This document shows positions 1 to 11,205 of a stretch of DNA of 64,000 nucleotides, piece by piece. Under the pieces are notes generated by a model. That model had not been told where the DNA came from, searched no databases, and was given only the letters and a program-made list of their open reading frames with translations. The position numbers were made by a program, and so were the translations under genes. Position 1 is the first letter of the stretch; the number at the start of each line of letters is the position of its first letter. This DNA is from Pisolithus tinctorius (taxonomy: Eukaryota; Basidiomycota; Agaricomycetes; Boletales; Pisolithaceae), in NCBI GenBank assembly GCA_024663395.1, contig JANFAH010000034.1, forward strand, positions 248,001 to 312,000. The letters are read 5' to 3'.

Positions 1-310
1 GTCCAAATTGGACCTTCTCCAGGCTAAATAGACCCCCTTTCCAGGTTGATCCTGGGCTTTCCCCAGGCTAAATAGACCTGCTTTCCAGGTCGAACCTGGG
101 ATTTCCCCAGGCTAAATAGACCCACTTGCCAGGGTGAACCTGGGCTTTCCCCAGGCTAAATAGACCTGCTTTCCAGATTGATCCTGGGATTTCGCGAGGC
201 TAAGTAGACCCACTTGCCAGGGTGAACCTGCACTTTCCCCAGGCTAAATAGACCTGCTTTCCAGGTTGATCCTTGGCTTTCCCCAGGCTAAATAGACCCA
301 TTTTCCCAGG
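1..310 (+). repeat. Seven 44-bp subterminal tandem repeats, left end
   Basis: The core aggctaaatagacc starts at 21, 65, 109, 153, 197, 241 and 285, a strict 44-bp period. Two sub-variants alternate, one with 'cctgctttccaggttgatc' and one with 'cccacttgccagggtgaac'. Arrays like this near transposon ends commonly serve as transposase binding sites; that role is inferred. Confidence 0.95.
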
Positions 311-1310
311 CCATGGAAAGTTGGAAGCCATTCTTACAGAGTGACACAACTTGAGACCATCAATTATGGCACTTGCATTGGAATCCTAGGTGATCAGGAG
401 GATTCCTTGAAAGGCAGGGGGGATGGAGGAGAACAGAAAGCAGGTGAGTGGTACAGGGGGAGAAAGGGGCAGGGCAGATGATAGAGGAAAGGGGAGGTAG
501 AATGACACCTTCTGCATATGACAACAGAATCATCTGGGTGTTAACTCTCAGGAAACATCCCCCTGACCAAACACTCCACTCATCCTTATGCACTCAAACT
601 AACCTACCCTGTGCTTTAGCTCACCCTGCCCTTCATGCTGCTCCAACAAGATGATGGAGGACAGTTTGGACACCAACAAGCTCCCATGATGAAGTCAACA
701 AATATACCATTGAAAAAACCCTGTGATTTTCAGAAGTTGGGACACTACCATCACCTCTTTGTCACCAGGAAAATCACACAGGTGTGAGATGATGGAGACA
801 AGGAACATGAAGCAGAGAGTATTGTTCTATGAACAAATGAACTGTTGAGTGGCTCAAACACTAACAACACCACAAGGTATATCAGCAGTTGATGTAAAGG
901 ACAGAGAAGGTGATCCTCTAAGTGCATACTCCATGTCCTGCTGGGGATTGAGTCTATGTCATGTTGGGGATTCTCCTTGTCAAGTGTGGGGATTCTCCAT
1001 GTCATGTTGGAAATTACCCATGGCCTGTGGGGGTTCTCCATGTCAACTGTGGGGATTCGCCATGTCAAGTGTGGGGATTCTCCATGTCATGTTGGAGATT
1101 CTCCATGTCAAGTGTGGGGATTCTCCATGCCATGTTGGGGATTCTCCATGGCCCACTGGGGATTGTCCAAGTCATGTGGAGATTCTCCATGTCCCACTGA
1201 GGATTCTCCATGTCATGTTGGGGATTCTCCATGCCATGTTGGGGATTCTCCATGGCCCACTGGGGATTCTCCATGTCATGTTGGAGATTCTCCATGCCAT
1301 GTTGGGGATT
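1..1310 (+). repeat. Left inverted-repeat arm (in-register part)
   Basis: This is the mirror copy of 19,391-20,700. It holds seven 44-bp repeats (1-310), about 620 bp of non-repetitive sequence (311-930) and the first units of a 21-bp minisatellite. Register is kept until about 1,310, where the right arm has one extra 21-bp unit. Differences are few; one at about 92 is CG on the left and TG/CA on the right. Short ORFs here are shadows of the repeat, not genes. Confidence 0.9.
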
Positions 1311-2100
1311 CTCTGTGGCCCACTGGGCATTCTCCATGCCATGTTGGAGATTCTCCATGGCCCACTGGGGATTCTCCATGCCATGTTGGAGATTCTCCAT
1401 GTCAAGTGTGGGGATTCTCCATGACCTGTGGAGATTCTCCATGTCAAGGATGGGGATTCTCCATGCCATGTTGGGGATTCTCCATGGCCCACCAGGGATT
1501 CTCCATGCCATGTTGGGGATTCTCCATGGCCCACTGGGGATTCTCCATGCCATGTTGGGGATTCTCCATGGCCCATTGGGGATTCCCCATGGCCTACTGG
1601 GGATTCTCCATGTCATGTTGGAGATTCTCCATGCCATGTTGGGGACTCTCCATGTCATGTTGGAGATTCTCCATGCCATGTTGGAGATTCTCCATGCCAT
1701 GTTGGGGATTCTCCATGTCATGTTGGAGATTCCCCATGGCCTACTGGGGATTCTCCATGACATGTTGGAGATTCTCCATGTCAAGGGTGGGGATTCTCCA
1801 TGCCATGTTGGGGATTCTCCATGGCCCACTGGGGATTCTCCATGCCATGTTGGGGATTCTCCATGGCCCATTGGGGATTCTCCATGTCAAAAATGGGGAT
1901 TCTCCATGTCATGTTGGGGATTCCCCATGACCTGTGGAGGTTCTCCATGTCAAGGATGGGGATTCTCCATGCCATGTTGGAGATTCTCCATATCAAAGGT
2001 GGAGATTCTCCATGTCATGTTGGGCATTCTACATGGTCTAGCTGGGCATTCTCCATGGCCCACTAGGGATTCTCCATGTCAAGTTGGAGATTTTCCATCC
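931..2100 (+). repeat. 21-bp minisatellite, left arm (about 55 units)
   Basis: The unit is close to ggggattctccatgtcatgtt, with variants gccatgttg, gtcaagtgt and ggcccactg. Because 21 is a multiple of 3 and the unit lacks stops in most frames, it produces long artefactual ORFs on both strands with 7-residue repeats such as MSCWGFS or MAHWGFS. The array is about 1.17 kb here but only about 0.7 kb in the right arm, so copy number has changed since the arms formed. Confidence 0.95.
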
Positions 2101-2239
2101 TTGACATGGCAGATCCCTACCCTTGACATCAATCACCTAGCACACCATAAGCCTTCTGGGCATCCCTGGATGCCACAAGTGCCCACCTTGATATGCTACA
2201 TGCAGTACAACAACATCAAGACAAGCATGCAAGGAGTGT

Positions 2240-3470
2240 CATACATATAATTAATGATCATCACAGGTGTGCCTGCAGGTGTAGGAGGTCCAACCTTTCC
2301 TGCTGAGTTCATCATCACCCAGCACAGCCAGCAGCTTCTACATGAGTTGGTGGACTTTATTGACAATGTATCCTGGTTCAAGGTTGCTAGGCTTGCAGTG
2401 CTCAATGTGGAAGATCTGAATAGCATTGTGAATGATAGTTTACAACTTGACAGGCATGTAGTGGGGAGTAATCAATACCAATCTGCTGAACTCCAGCATG
2501 GAAGCCACCCTTCTTGCCTGTAACATCAACACAGTACTTGTGCTTGAACTCCCTGCACAATGAGGTAATGTCCAATGGTGGAAGCTGAATGGTATACACT
2601 TTCTTTCCACTCTGCTGCCCAACACAGATAGACATCTGTGAGACATTGATATATGAACATTTTGATCCTGCAGTAACCATCTGCTTGACATTGTTGCCCT
2701 CCTTCAAGTGCTCCTGCACATATCAACCAGAATGGTCACAATCAAGGTTATATTCACACTCAACCATACTTTTGAAGGATTCTAGGATAGTCATGCTAGC
2801 CATGGCCTTCAAGCAGTTGTGATATGCATCATCAATAATCTCCTGGACCCTCTGCTTCCTTTCTGCAATTTTCTTTGGTGATGAAGCTTGTCACTTTCAG
2901 TCCAGCAATAGATCACCATTGCTGATACTGAAACCATTATGGAAAAGTCAGTAGTTGATGACCATTTGTATACCAGTGAAGACCTGACACATGACAGGAC
3001 CTTTCTTGCAGAAGACAATATATATCAGACTGCCCTGGGTCACACCAACCATCTCTTTGTACATGAACTGGATGAGGTCACCCAATGGATCATGCACCAC
3101 ACTGCCATAGTAGACCATGACATCCTCCAGCACCTTGATGAGACATCATTGGATATAGCCTGTCTCCACCATTGACAACAGTATCAATGAGGGCTTCTTG
3201 ACCAACCATGGCATGGAAACAGAACTCCTGCAGGGTCAGCCCACACAGGTATGGTTCTCCATCAATCCACTCACCTCTGAACTGAAGTCATCCTTGGTAA
3301 AGTGAGGTAACATCCAATGGTGGAAGCTAAATGGTATACACTTTCCTCCTACAACTCTGCCACCTGACACAGGTGGATATCTGTCAGACATTGATATATG
3401 AACCTTTGGGTTCTGCAGTGACCATTCACAAGCAAGGTCAAGTCAGTTTATGCTCAATTGTAAAGTTACA
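2240..3470 (-). pseudogene. Decayed copy of the right-arm coding remnant
   Basis: Read on the minus strand, 2,740-2,402 matches 18,625-19,080 on the plus strand, including [13 protein letters not shown] and [10 protein letters not shown], with roughly 150 bp missing. The similarity continues to about 2,990 (AERKQR, ILESF, VEC), matching 18,480-18,640. The segment 3,300-3,440 repeats 2,570-2,690 (caatggtggaagct...ggtatacactttc), so part is duplicated. No full reading frame remains. I do not recognise the protein. The homology shows that the inverted duplication originally reached beyond the minisatellite, with the outer part kept nearly identical and this inner part diverged. Confidence 0.6.
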
Positions 3471-4204
3471 AAATTATGTCTTGCCTACTAAACCTAGTGC
3501 ATGTTTTGATTTGTGTGCATCACCAAGTTTTCAATCATAGGGAATGAGTAGGCACACTGCACAGTCCCCAGACATAGCATGCAGTGGGGGAGAAATGAAA
3601 TGTGGACAACAGCTTTTAAGAAATTGGTAAAGCCAGGAGTTGAGAACAGGATGGCTTCATCATCAACCTTTGCTTCTGAATGAGCCTTCAACTCCAAAGC
3701 ATCCTGAGAACAAGTGAATTTCAAGGTCAGTAATAGGGAGGAACTGCTCAGTGCCCATCTCAGCCAGGTAGCCAAGCTGAAGACATGTGCATCATGTTCA
3801 TCACTGTGAGACTGCACTAGTACTGGCAAAGAGGACAGCACAAACAAGGGATGTAGTCATGCACATCAGCCCCTCTACAAATCATGAATCATCAGACACC
3901 TCCCAAAAAAACAATGGGCAGGTCAGACCATGCCACAGATATATTGAAACCTATAGGCTACCTCAGTAGGTGTGAAACTACTGAGGGAATAGTGAAGGGA
4001 ATGTATCACTATGTATGCCTCTAAGGTGATTATGTAAGCATGGCTGAAGCGCACCTAAGTCACCACCACACTGGCACTTTATAATCTCCAACAAGATAGG
4101 TGTCATCAGTCCAGCAAAAACACACAGGACAAACCAAATTTCAGACTGGACTTTGAGGTATCCAGCAACACATTATGTAAGGCAACACACTGTAAGATTA
4201 AACA
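3471..4204. other. CpG-poor stretch without recognisable gene
   Basis: Only one moderate ORF occurs (3,494-3,847, minus, 117 aa) and it matches nothing I know. The sequence is CpG-poor like the older parts of the nest. I see no repeat structure or splice pattern that supports a gene. Confidence 0.4.
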
Positions 4205-4504
4205 GTCTTTGACTCTATATCTACAGCATTAATGAATGGGAAGTACGAGGGTAGGAAGGGTATCATTGGCAAACACTGGGCCATGTATAGAATTAGTGGG
4301 GATGAAGTCTTCGACTCTGTATCTACAGTGTTAATGAATGGGAAGTACAAGGGTAGGAAGGGTATCATTGGCGAATGCTGGGCCATGTATAGAGTCAGTG
4401 GGGATGAAGTCTTCGACTCTGTATCTACAGTGTTAACAAATGGAAAGTACAAGGGTAGGAAGGGTATCATTGGCGAGCAACTGGGTCATGCATAGAATCA
4501 GTGG
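4205..4504. repeat. 102-bp tandem repeat, three copies plus a degenerate fourth
   Basis: The segment beginning gtctttgactctatatctacag at 4,205 recurs at 4,307 and 4,409 with period 102 (34 codons). A decayed fourth copy lies at about 4,595-4,665 (actaatgaatgggg ... gagcactgggttatgcat). The plus frame 4,232-4,495 stays open through the array (repeat motif NGKYKGRKGIIGE), as does a minus frame. There is no independent evidence for coding. Confidence 0.9.
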
Positions 4505-5135
4505 GGATGAGATGGTAATCGAAATGCATATGACATACCTCCGCAGCAACGGCCATGTGGGGTGGTGCTCACTGAAAGGTAAGGATCAGTGTCCATAGTA
4601 CTAATGAATGGGGAGGGGGGTATCATCAACGAGCACTGGGTTATGCATGTAATCAGTGAAGATGGGGGTATGTAACATAGGTGTACATAACGTACCTCAG
4701 TAGTGGATATAACAATTATGGGGGTAGCCATCTTCATCATCAGATGGATAGTGGTGTCTCTTGTGTGGGGGGCTCCGATAAACATACTCAACCACACTGC
4801 ATTGGGTCAGTATAACGCATTCAGGTCAGACTAACAGCATACCTGCGGTGGGACCTTCCCTGTGATGGGCCTGCATCATTCTCGCTTCCGTCTTCTGGAT
4901 ATTCTTGATGACGCTTCTGTGATCAGTGGCAGGGGCAGCAGTGGGAGTGCAGGGTTGGAGAGTGGCTGTGGGAGGCACCATGTTGTAGATGATGTGCTAC
5001 CAGAGCAGGATCATGTGTAGCTTGTGGAGGAGACGAGCAAGGTGAGTTGTCAGGCAGTGATGAGGGAGGAAGAGGTGAATACTCGGATGCTGGAGGGGGT
5101 CAACGAGCATTGCAGGTGTTTGGTGCTGCATGGCT
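4505..5135. other. Region downstream of the minus-strand gene; no clear feature
   Basis: CpG dinucleotides are more frequent here than in 3.5-4.2 kb. A 4th degenerate 102-bp unit lies at about 4,600. Minus ORF 4,997-5,242 may be a 3' exon or UTR of the gene at 5,136-7,430, but no splice-supported continuation is visible. Confidence 0.3.
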
Positions 5136-7430
5136 TCATGTGCATGGGTGGGGTTGTGCTTCAGCTGGGGGTGGGGGGAGACAAGGGGCTGCCTCCTGGT
5201 CAGGGCCCTTTCGGTGCATTGTTGGGGGGAGTGCTTTGACAAATGCTTGCGAGTCGGAAACGAGGTGAAGGGAGTGATGAAGCGTATTCACTACTAATGG
5301 AATGTCAAAGGCTTTCGGGTCAGCTTCGTGCAACAGCTGAAGCTGGTCTGAATAATTCACATTAGTCAGGCCAGCATACTTGTGCAAGATCAGTTATACT
5401 CACCAGCTGTCCAATGCTTGAGATAAAATGACAAAGCAGGTACTGGCACAAAGTGGTCTTCTTCCTCCTCTGCTGGAGCCTCCAAATTGTAATCTTGTTC
5501 CATCTGCTCTTTCAAAAATGGAACAGTGAGAGCACGGAGCTCATCGGCATTGAGGCGCTTCACATTGAAATCAGGACCAACTGCCAGAACTCCAGCTGGC
5601 CAATCAACAATGGTATGCTTGTGGATGAATCGCAGGTCTAGCAGCACCTTCCATGGAACATTCTTCTGCCCACACTTGATCTTGGCTTCATCCGTGGGGC
5701 TTCAGCTAGTAGATCAGATAGAGATAGTTGTAGTGACTTACGGAACTTCTGCGAGATCATCAGGGGTAGGATACACTGATTTCGATCACATCTGACTTCC
5801 TGGGATTGTAATGCAAGAGTGCAGTCATATGACTTTTGTGATAACAGGGCAAAGTTGGGTAGCAGGACAGAAGCAGCAGAGTCAAGGATCTTATATCTAG
5901 AGTAAATTGTCAGTGTAAACCCGACCTGCAATGATTGTACTCACTTGATAATCATAGAGAGAAAATCCAATAATTTCACAACATCTGTCTGCCTCTCGCT
6001 TGCAAGTTGCATGCAGAGCGAAGAGCCAGCAAAGACACCTTGAGCTTGGCATGCAGCTTTGTCATTTCCACTATAAATGACACATCCAAAAACATGGATG
6101 CCCTCCACATTACTCCATGTTTGCGCCTGCACGAAGATACAATTATACCATGAATCAGAAAACCAAAACAGGGGGGGGGAAAGGGGAACATCACGAACTG
6201 ATTGTGTGAAGGAATCCCTGCATGTCATTACCCAGCTGACCATCACCTTCGAACTCATGTCCTTGGTACTGTTGATACTCTCATTCCAGAACTTCTGAAT
6301 TTTCACCCACAGCTCAGGATGTTCTCCCTCATCTTTATGACTCTCATAATGTTTCATCTGGCAGCTGTAGTAATCATTCATGGATTCTATGACCAAGTCA
6401 GGATCGAGGAGGGAAATGAACACAAAGGTACTCACTGTCGGACAATTTAGGGTTGGTACTCGCATACCAAGCCTGATGTATGTTCCAAACTGATTCAGCC
6501 CGGGTAGCTTTAGTAGTGAGCCCAGTGGCGGCCATAATCAACACAAGTGTTTTTCCATATTCATCGGCAATGGCTTGGGCCTCTTGAGTGGTGCACACAC
6601 CGAGTGCCTGTGCCTTCTGTAAGGCATCAATGGGGAGCCTACTGCGCCTTAAAGTCAGGGGCCCATTCTCTGCAGCAAGCCCATCCTCGTCAGATTCAGA
6701 GCATCTACTGACCTTGGGCAGAATACGAGTAGATTTCCCTTTGCGCTTTCTAAGTTCACCAGTATCTTCAGTGTCCACAGTATCTTCAGAAGAAGGAAAG
6801 TCAAGAGGAGGGGTGGACGGATGAGTGTCAAGGTCATAATTCCCAGCTCGAATTTCTCTCGCCATCTGCTGACGTTTAAGGTTGTACCTCACAGTGGTGG
6901 ACCAGTCACTGTCACTATGTTCGTTGTCACTGTTGTCTGTTTGGAGTATAAGCGCTATGTAAATAAAAGTAGTGCCATTAAATACAATACCTGAGGGTTG
7001 GTGGTCGACATTGCTTGCATGGTAAACTTCTCCAAAGTCAGCAGGGTCTTCACTATGCATAACAACTGCCACTGCTTGCTCATCTTCTTCACTCTCCATG
7101 GACTGGTCATTGTAGGAGACCTTCTGAGGGGTACAGGGTGGGTGACAAGCTGAAGGGGCATTTGGGGGGTCAGCCTTTAAGGGGAATATGACTTCATAGG
7201 ATACAAACTTACATTGTTCACAATCATCCTCATCGCTGGACATGTTCTGAAGGGCATGGGACAAATGCGCATCCGAAGGGATATTAGGGGGGACAGCTGG
7301 TAGTGATGTTGAGAAGAGGTATGGTTGCATATAGATACAAACTTACATTGTTCATGATCATCCTCATCGTTGGACATGCTCTGGAGGCCACGGTGCAGAT
7401 GTGCATCTGAAGTGGTACTGGGGGGGACAG
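5136..7430 (-). CDS. Multi-exon agaricomycete protein of unknown function, N-terminal acidic repeats
   Basis: At least six minus-strand exons join with typical short introns. Clear examples are the donor GTGAGTACC at about 6,442 with acceptor TACAG near 6,367, a donor near 6,205 with acceptor TGCAG near 6,134, and a donor near 5,943 with acceptor CTCTAG near 5,896. In order the product has a Ser/Asp/Glu-rich N-terminus with repeated SxDEDDxEQ units, a basic patch (RKRKGKSTRILPK), a conserved block with SVWNIHQAWYAST, then HPELWVKIQKFWNE, a central block, and a C-terminal block with VDWPAGV and RALTVPFLKEQM. I recognise this architecture from abundant, unnamed, TE-associated families in agaricomycete genomes; the function is unknown. 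CpG is normal and most exons lack stops, so it decayed less than the KDZ gene nearby. The exact start and 3' end are uncertain. Confidence 0.6.
7213..7430 (-). repeat. Tandemly duplicated 84-bp exon with its intron
   Basis: Two 84-bp minus-strand segments, 7,430-7,347 and 7,296-7,213, both begin CTGTCCCCCC and end GAACAAT and are each followed by GTAAGTTTGTATC donors, with a 134-bp period. They encode near-identical acidic units (SDAHL...LQxMSxDEDDxEQ). A third, weaker unit begins at about 7,175 (DPPNAPSA). Both exons are multiples of three, so copy number can change without breaking the frame. Confidence 0.75.
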
Positions 7431-8789
7431 CTAGTGGTGACGTTGAGAGGGAATATGGTCGTCGAGCGAAAGGAATTGAGATACTCTTCTTCGCGCTCCT
7501 TTTCTGTTAAACCTTGCAAGGGATGCCATGGACATGGCTTGTGAGTTGGACGTCGAGCTATGCTAGATCCGGCCTGCTGAAAATGAGGGTCAGCAAGCCA
7601 AAAAAAAAAAAGGGACCTAATGCAGCTCTAACCTCAGGACCAGTATCGTGGTTTCCAGTTGGTGCTGCTGGAAGGAGGTTGAGCACAAGCATGGAAGACA
7701 GGGTAAATTATGCATATGTACCGGGTTTGATGGCACAATGGTGCTTCTTCACACCTTGCCCGGGTTGGATTGTACCAGGTGATGTTGCAGTACCCTTGAT
7801 TCTTTTCAACCTGCGAACCCCAATGGGGGGGCCAATCTTTGTAGAGGGATCAGAGGGCGACATTCATGGAGGCACAGCGAGAATCACACAGCAGACATGC
7901 AGTCACACAGTGGGGGAGTTATCTGGAAACATGTAGTCACCCGGTTCCTTGCTGATTCGAATTCAAGCAAGAGTATAAAATCAAATGAAGAGCAAAAAGG
8001 AGTGGACATGGTCAGTGATTCAACGAATGACTGGGGGTAGAAAAAAAGATGAGGAAGAAAGCAAGTGAGTGCCTATTTATGTTTTTCGGCCAAAAGGTGT
8101 ATGCACCTCTTTTGAACTGGCACTGGCTTCTTCCTGGCTGACTCATAAAACCTTACAGCCATCAAGGGAAAATGTCAAATGACATGGGGTCAATGGAATG
8201 AATGAACAGCAATGACACAGGGTCGATGGAACAAAATTTAATAACTGAAAAAAAACATATGAACAAGATTATGAGAAAAGAAAAACTGACACACTTTGTT
8301 AGAAACCCCAGGCTGATAAGTTAGCTGGTAGAGTGTGTGTTTCAAGCCGGAGGGAAGTAATATATGTACATATATATAACAGTCACAGAGCATCCACTGG
8401 CACCTTAACTTACCCGGATGTGGGTACTACCGGTACTGTGGCTACACAAGGGAATGATGACCAAATGATTACATGTTGATGCGAGCAAACAAACTAGTTC
8501 AGGGCATGGAAGCATGGAAGCATATTTTTGACCCTCTGTTCGGTAAGCAACATCAGTAGACCCGATGAAGACAGATCGTAAAACATATCTATGATAGGAA
8601 GGTATGCCAAAAAGAAACAATGCAGAGACAGAGAGCAACACATACCACAGATTGTGATGCGAGACAAAGTGTTGTTACCAGTGTAGTTCGAGGAACAGTC
8701 ACATTGAAGGTTAGTTTTGGCCTCGGTGGTGAACAGCATTGCACGGTAGTTCATAGGCCAGATCTGATGAACAAGGATAATGATATGAT
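7431..8789. other. Upstream region of the minus-strand gene; no assigned gene
   Basis: A 140-aa plus ORF (7,514-7,936) lies antisense to the probable promoter side of the preceding gene. It contains a KPKKKKG stretch from a poly-A run and has no recognisable domain. From about 8,637 the sequence resembles a degenerate unit of the 229-bp array that follows (aacacataccac ... gagacaaagtg, about 200 bp before the next copy). Confidence 0.35.
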
Positions 8790-9349
8790 CTACTATATAA
8801 AATATGTAGGGGAGGTGCATTGGACGGGACGAGTAAACACATACCACTCATTGTATTATGAGACAAAGTGGATAAGATGAGATAAATGTTAGCCAAACGG
8901 AAAATATCAGTGCAATGTTCAGGAGAGTAGAAATGGTAAAAGGACTTACCTCTTCTGCATCAATGTAGGCACCACTCCGCTTTAGGACAGCTCTCTCTCT
9001 TTGATATAGTGATACAATCTACTACATACAGTATGTAGAGGAGGCGCACAGGACAGGGACAACTCGCTCTTTTTGATAATAGTGATATGATCTACTATAT
9101 AAAGTATGTAGAGGAGGCACATCAGACAGGACGAGTAAACACACACCACTCATTGTAATATGAGATGAAGTGGATAAGATGAGATAAAAGCTAGTCAAAC
9201 GGAAAATATCAGCGTGATGTTCAGGAAAATAGAAATAGTAAAAGGACTTATCTCTTCTGCATCAATGTAGGCACCACTCCACTTTAGGACAGCTCTTTCT
9301 CATTGTTATAGTGATACAATCTACTATATAATGTATGTAGAGGAGGCGT
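8790..9349 (+). repeat. 229-bp tandem array, units 1, partial, 2 and the start of 3
   Basis: The marker ctactatata / ctactacata starts at 8,790, 9,019, 9,092 and 9,321. This gives a full 229-bp unit, a 73-bp truncated unit, a second full unit and the first 29 bp of a third. Units share 'gacaggacgagtaaacaca', 'atgagataaa', 'aaaggactta' and 'tctgcatcaatgtaggca'. No coding frame persists. Confidence 0.85.
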
Positions 9350-9867
9350 TGTGAGTCAAAGTGTGGAAAGGTGGTGAAAACCAACCAAAACCAACACAAA
9401 AGACAAATGTAAAGCGAGTGGTGGTGTGCCTCCACAGAACCTGGAGTGCAGAAACCTAAATGTGGGGGGAACTTCAAGTAGAGGTGCTCCTGGCGCAAGT
9501 CGACGACGAGTTACACAGGAGAAGATGAATAAGTGATGACTGAGGAGGGGATGCTGAACAGAGTGAAGGTGTTCAGCCGAAAGGACTTCTTGGAATAATG
9601 GACTTCAATAAAATGAGCTCCTGGCGCAAGTCGTTGATGAGTTACACAGGAGTGGAGGGATGACTAAGACTGCTGACTAAGAGGAAGCTTCAGATGAATG
9701 ATGGAGGCAGATAGACTCTTCCGAATGAGCCTCAACTACCAAGTATACAAATGATGACAGGTAGACCCCTTCGTGGAGCCTCAACTGTCGATGACGAGAT
9801 AGGCACTGGACTGACTGCTGGACTGCTTCTGAATTGATTCTGATTGATTCTCGGTAGCTAAGTACAT

Positions 9868-9882
9868 GGGGGTTTATATACT
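9868..9882 (-). promoter_or_regulatory. TATA-box motif in LTR-like repeat, copy 1
   Basis: On the minus strand the sequence reads agtatataaaccccc, followed by catgtacttagctac. The same motif is conserved in copy 2 at about 47,953-47,968. A TATA box in the middle of a TG...CA repeat fits an LTR promoter driving transcription towards lower coordinates. Confidence 0.55.
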
Positions 9883-10318
9883 GAGGGGGGAGCACAGCTT
9901 GTGACAAACAAGGCACAAACACTTGGTAAGTAATGAGTAAGGACTGAGTAACCATGATGAGTAAGCGAGAAATGAAAAGTAAGCAAGCAAAGAGGATTGG
10001 TAAGTACTGGCAATGAACGAGTCAAGGATAGTCAAAATATCACAAAATGAGTCAAATAGAATCAGAAACTGAGTAAGCACACTGATATCACATTAGGGGG
10101 TGGCGATGCAAGTTAGATCTCGGCGGAGACATCTCTAGATCCAAAGATGGCATGACAGATGGACGGTGTTTCCAGACAGGGAAGTATTAATTCCAGAATT
10201 GAAGGGCATGAGTCAGGCATCAAAGGGGGCTAGGGCATTGGGGGTCTGTGGAGCAATGGGAGCATACGCGATCGCGTCTCCCACCCTTTTCATCCTCTCA
10301 GCGAAGTTAACAAAAACT

Positions 10319-10798
10319 TCATGAACAGGGTTCTGATGGAGGAGGAGGAGAAGGGGGGACATCTTCTGCTGGATCTTGCAGTAAGAAGGCAAGATGCATG
10401 TCATACCCATCATGGATGCGATCAGGGAGGCTGGAGAACAGTAGACTATGCTGCAGCTGTCGCAACGCGGGAAGAATGATGGACGAGATTGGAATAAAGA
10501 CGGTGCAGGGAGCAGGAAGGAACGATCCATATGCTTCATCAACTGGGGAGACTGAAACGACCACATAAGACCTTTCTAACCGAGTGACAGACCTGAGGTG
10601 ACCAAAGAACGTCCTTCTGGAAGTCATACTGACAAGGAGAACACGCTGACCAAGCTGCATGGGACGAGACGGGGCTGACAATGACGGGATGAACCAGGGG
10701 GCTTCAGGATGGAAGCTGGTGGGAATGCCTGGCAGATATATGTAGCCATTGTCTCTGGCAAACGAGACAAGCGAGACGACTGACGAAGAGGTGGCCAT
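10319..10798 (-). CDS. Conserved 159-aa ORF inside the LTR-like repeat, copy 1
   Basis: The start is ATG (MATSSSVV). The same ORF, same length, is open in copy 2 at 48,405-48,884 with about a dozen substitutions and no stop or frameshift in either copy. It is rich in Ser, Leu and Pro and ends with a Pro run (PPSPPPPSEP). I recognise no domain, signal peptide or clear transmembrane segment. An ORF kept open in two separately decaying copies is unexpected in an LTR; it may be a captured or cis-encoded gene, or may simply be low in CGA codons. Function unknown. Confidence 0.45.
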   Translation of the reverse strand: MATSSSVVSLVSFARDNGYIYLPGIPTSFHPEAPWFIPSLSAPSRPMQLGQRVLLVSMTSRRTFFGHLRSVTRLERSYVVVSVSPVDEAYGSFLPAPCTVFIPISSIILPALRQLQHSLLFSSLPDRIHDGYDMHLAFLLQDPAEDVPPSPPPPSEPCS

Positions 10799-11205
10799 GA
10801 TTGATGGACTTAGCGAAATGAGCGTCTGATGGATGGAGTGCTGTAGAAACACGTAGGGTGCGAGGATCCTCTCCAAATTTGGAAGGAAGAATCGTGGGGC
10901 TGAGCACTTTAAGCGAGCATGGGAATGGAGTCGATATCTTTGGAAATGGTGGAGATACGACGAAAACCGGAATGCCGTACACAGGCGCTAAAAACCTTTA
11001 ATGCGCGCTTAACTTGCTTCCTCTTTTCTCTTTAGCACTGACGACTTGTTCTTGTGTGAAGGATGACTGTTCACGTCCAACAGTCTTTCTATGCATGAGG
11101 CCTTTAGTCTTCATCTGCATGCTTGGGCATTGTGCGCAACTCGTCAACAAGTTAGGCAGAGTCAGCTGTAACCATGTCCACAACACCTTTGGTGTGTGAC
11201 AGCAT

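Larger units (their letters stand above)
9350..11201 (-). mobile_element. 1.85-kb LTR-like repeat (probable solo LTR), copy 1
   Basis: This 1,852-bp segment is closely repeated at 47,434-49,287. In minus orientation it starts TGTCACACACC and ends GACTCACA (TG...CA), carries a TATA-box promoter motif, and has no terminal repeats of its own. It interrupts the third unit of the 229-bp array: the 29 bp before it plus the roughly 200 bp after it restore one unit. Flanks are GCGT on the left and GCAT on the right, consistent with a 4-bp target duplication with one CG-to-CA change. I infer a solo LTR of a Ty3-like or other LTR element; a non-autonomous element is the alternative. Confidence 0.75.

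Noticed and set aside
956..2250. Long ORFs of 324 and 346 aa with heptad repeats (MSCWGFS type)
   Set aside because: They are by-products of a 21-bp minisatellite that is open in several frames on both strands; the frames overlap one another and the same happens in the right arm.
7514..7936. 140-aa plus-strand ORF as a gene
   Set aside because: No domain, antisense to the likely promoter region of the minus-strand gene, and its basic stretch comes from a poly-A run.
8300..8350. tRNA- or SINE-like A/B boxes (ttagctggtagagtg ... tttcaagcc)
   Set aside because: The two boxes are only about 12 bp apart, far too close for a tRNA or Pol III promoter, and no cloverleaf can be folded.
9350..11201. 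Terminal inverted repeats making the 1.85-kb repeat a DNA transposon
   Set aside because: The ends (tgtgagtcaaag and, reversed, tgtcacacaccaaag) match only loosely; TG...CA ends, 4-bp duplications and a TATA motif fit an LTR better.
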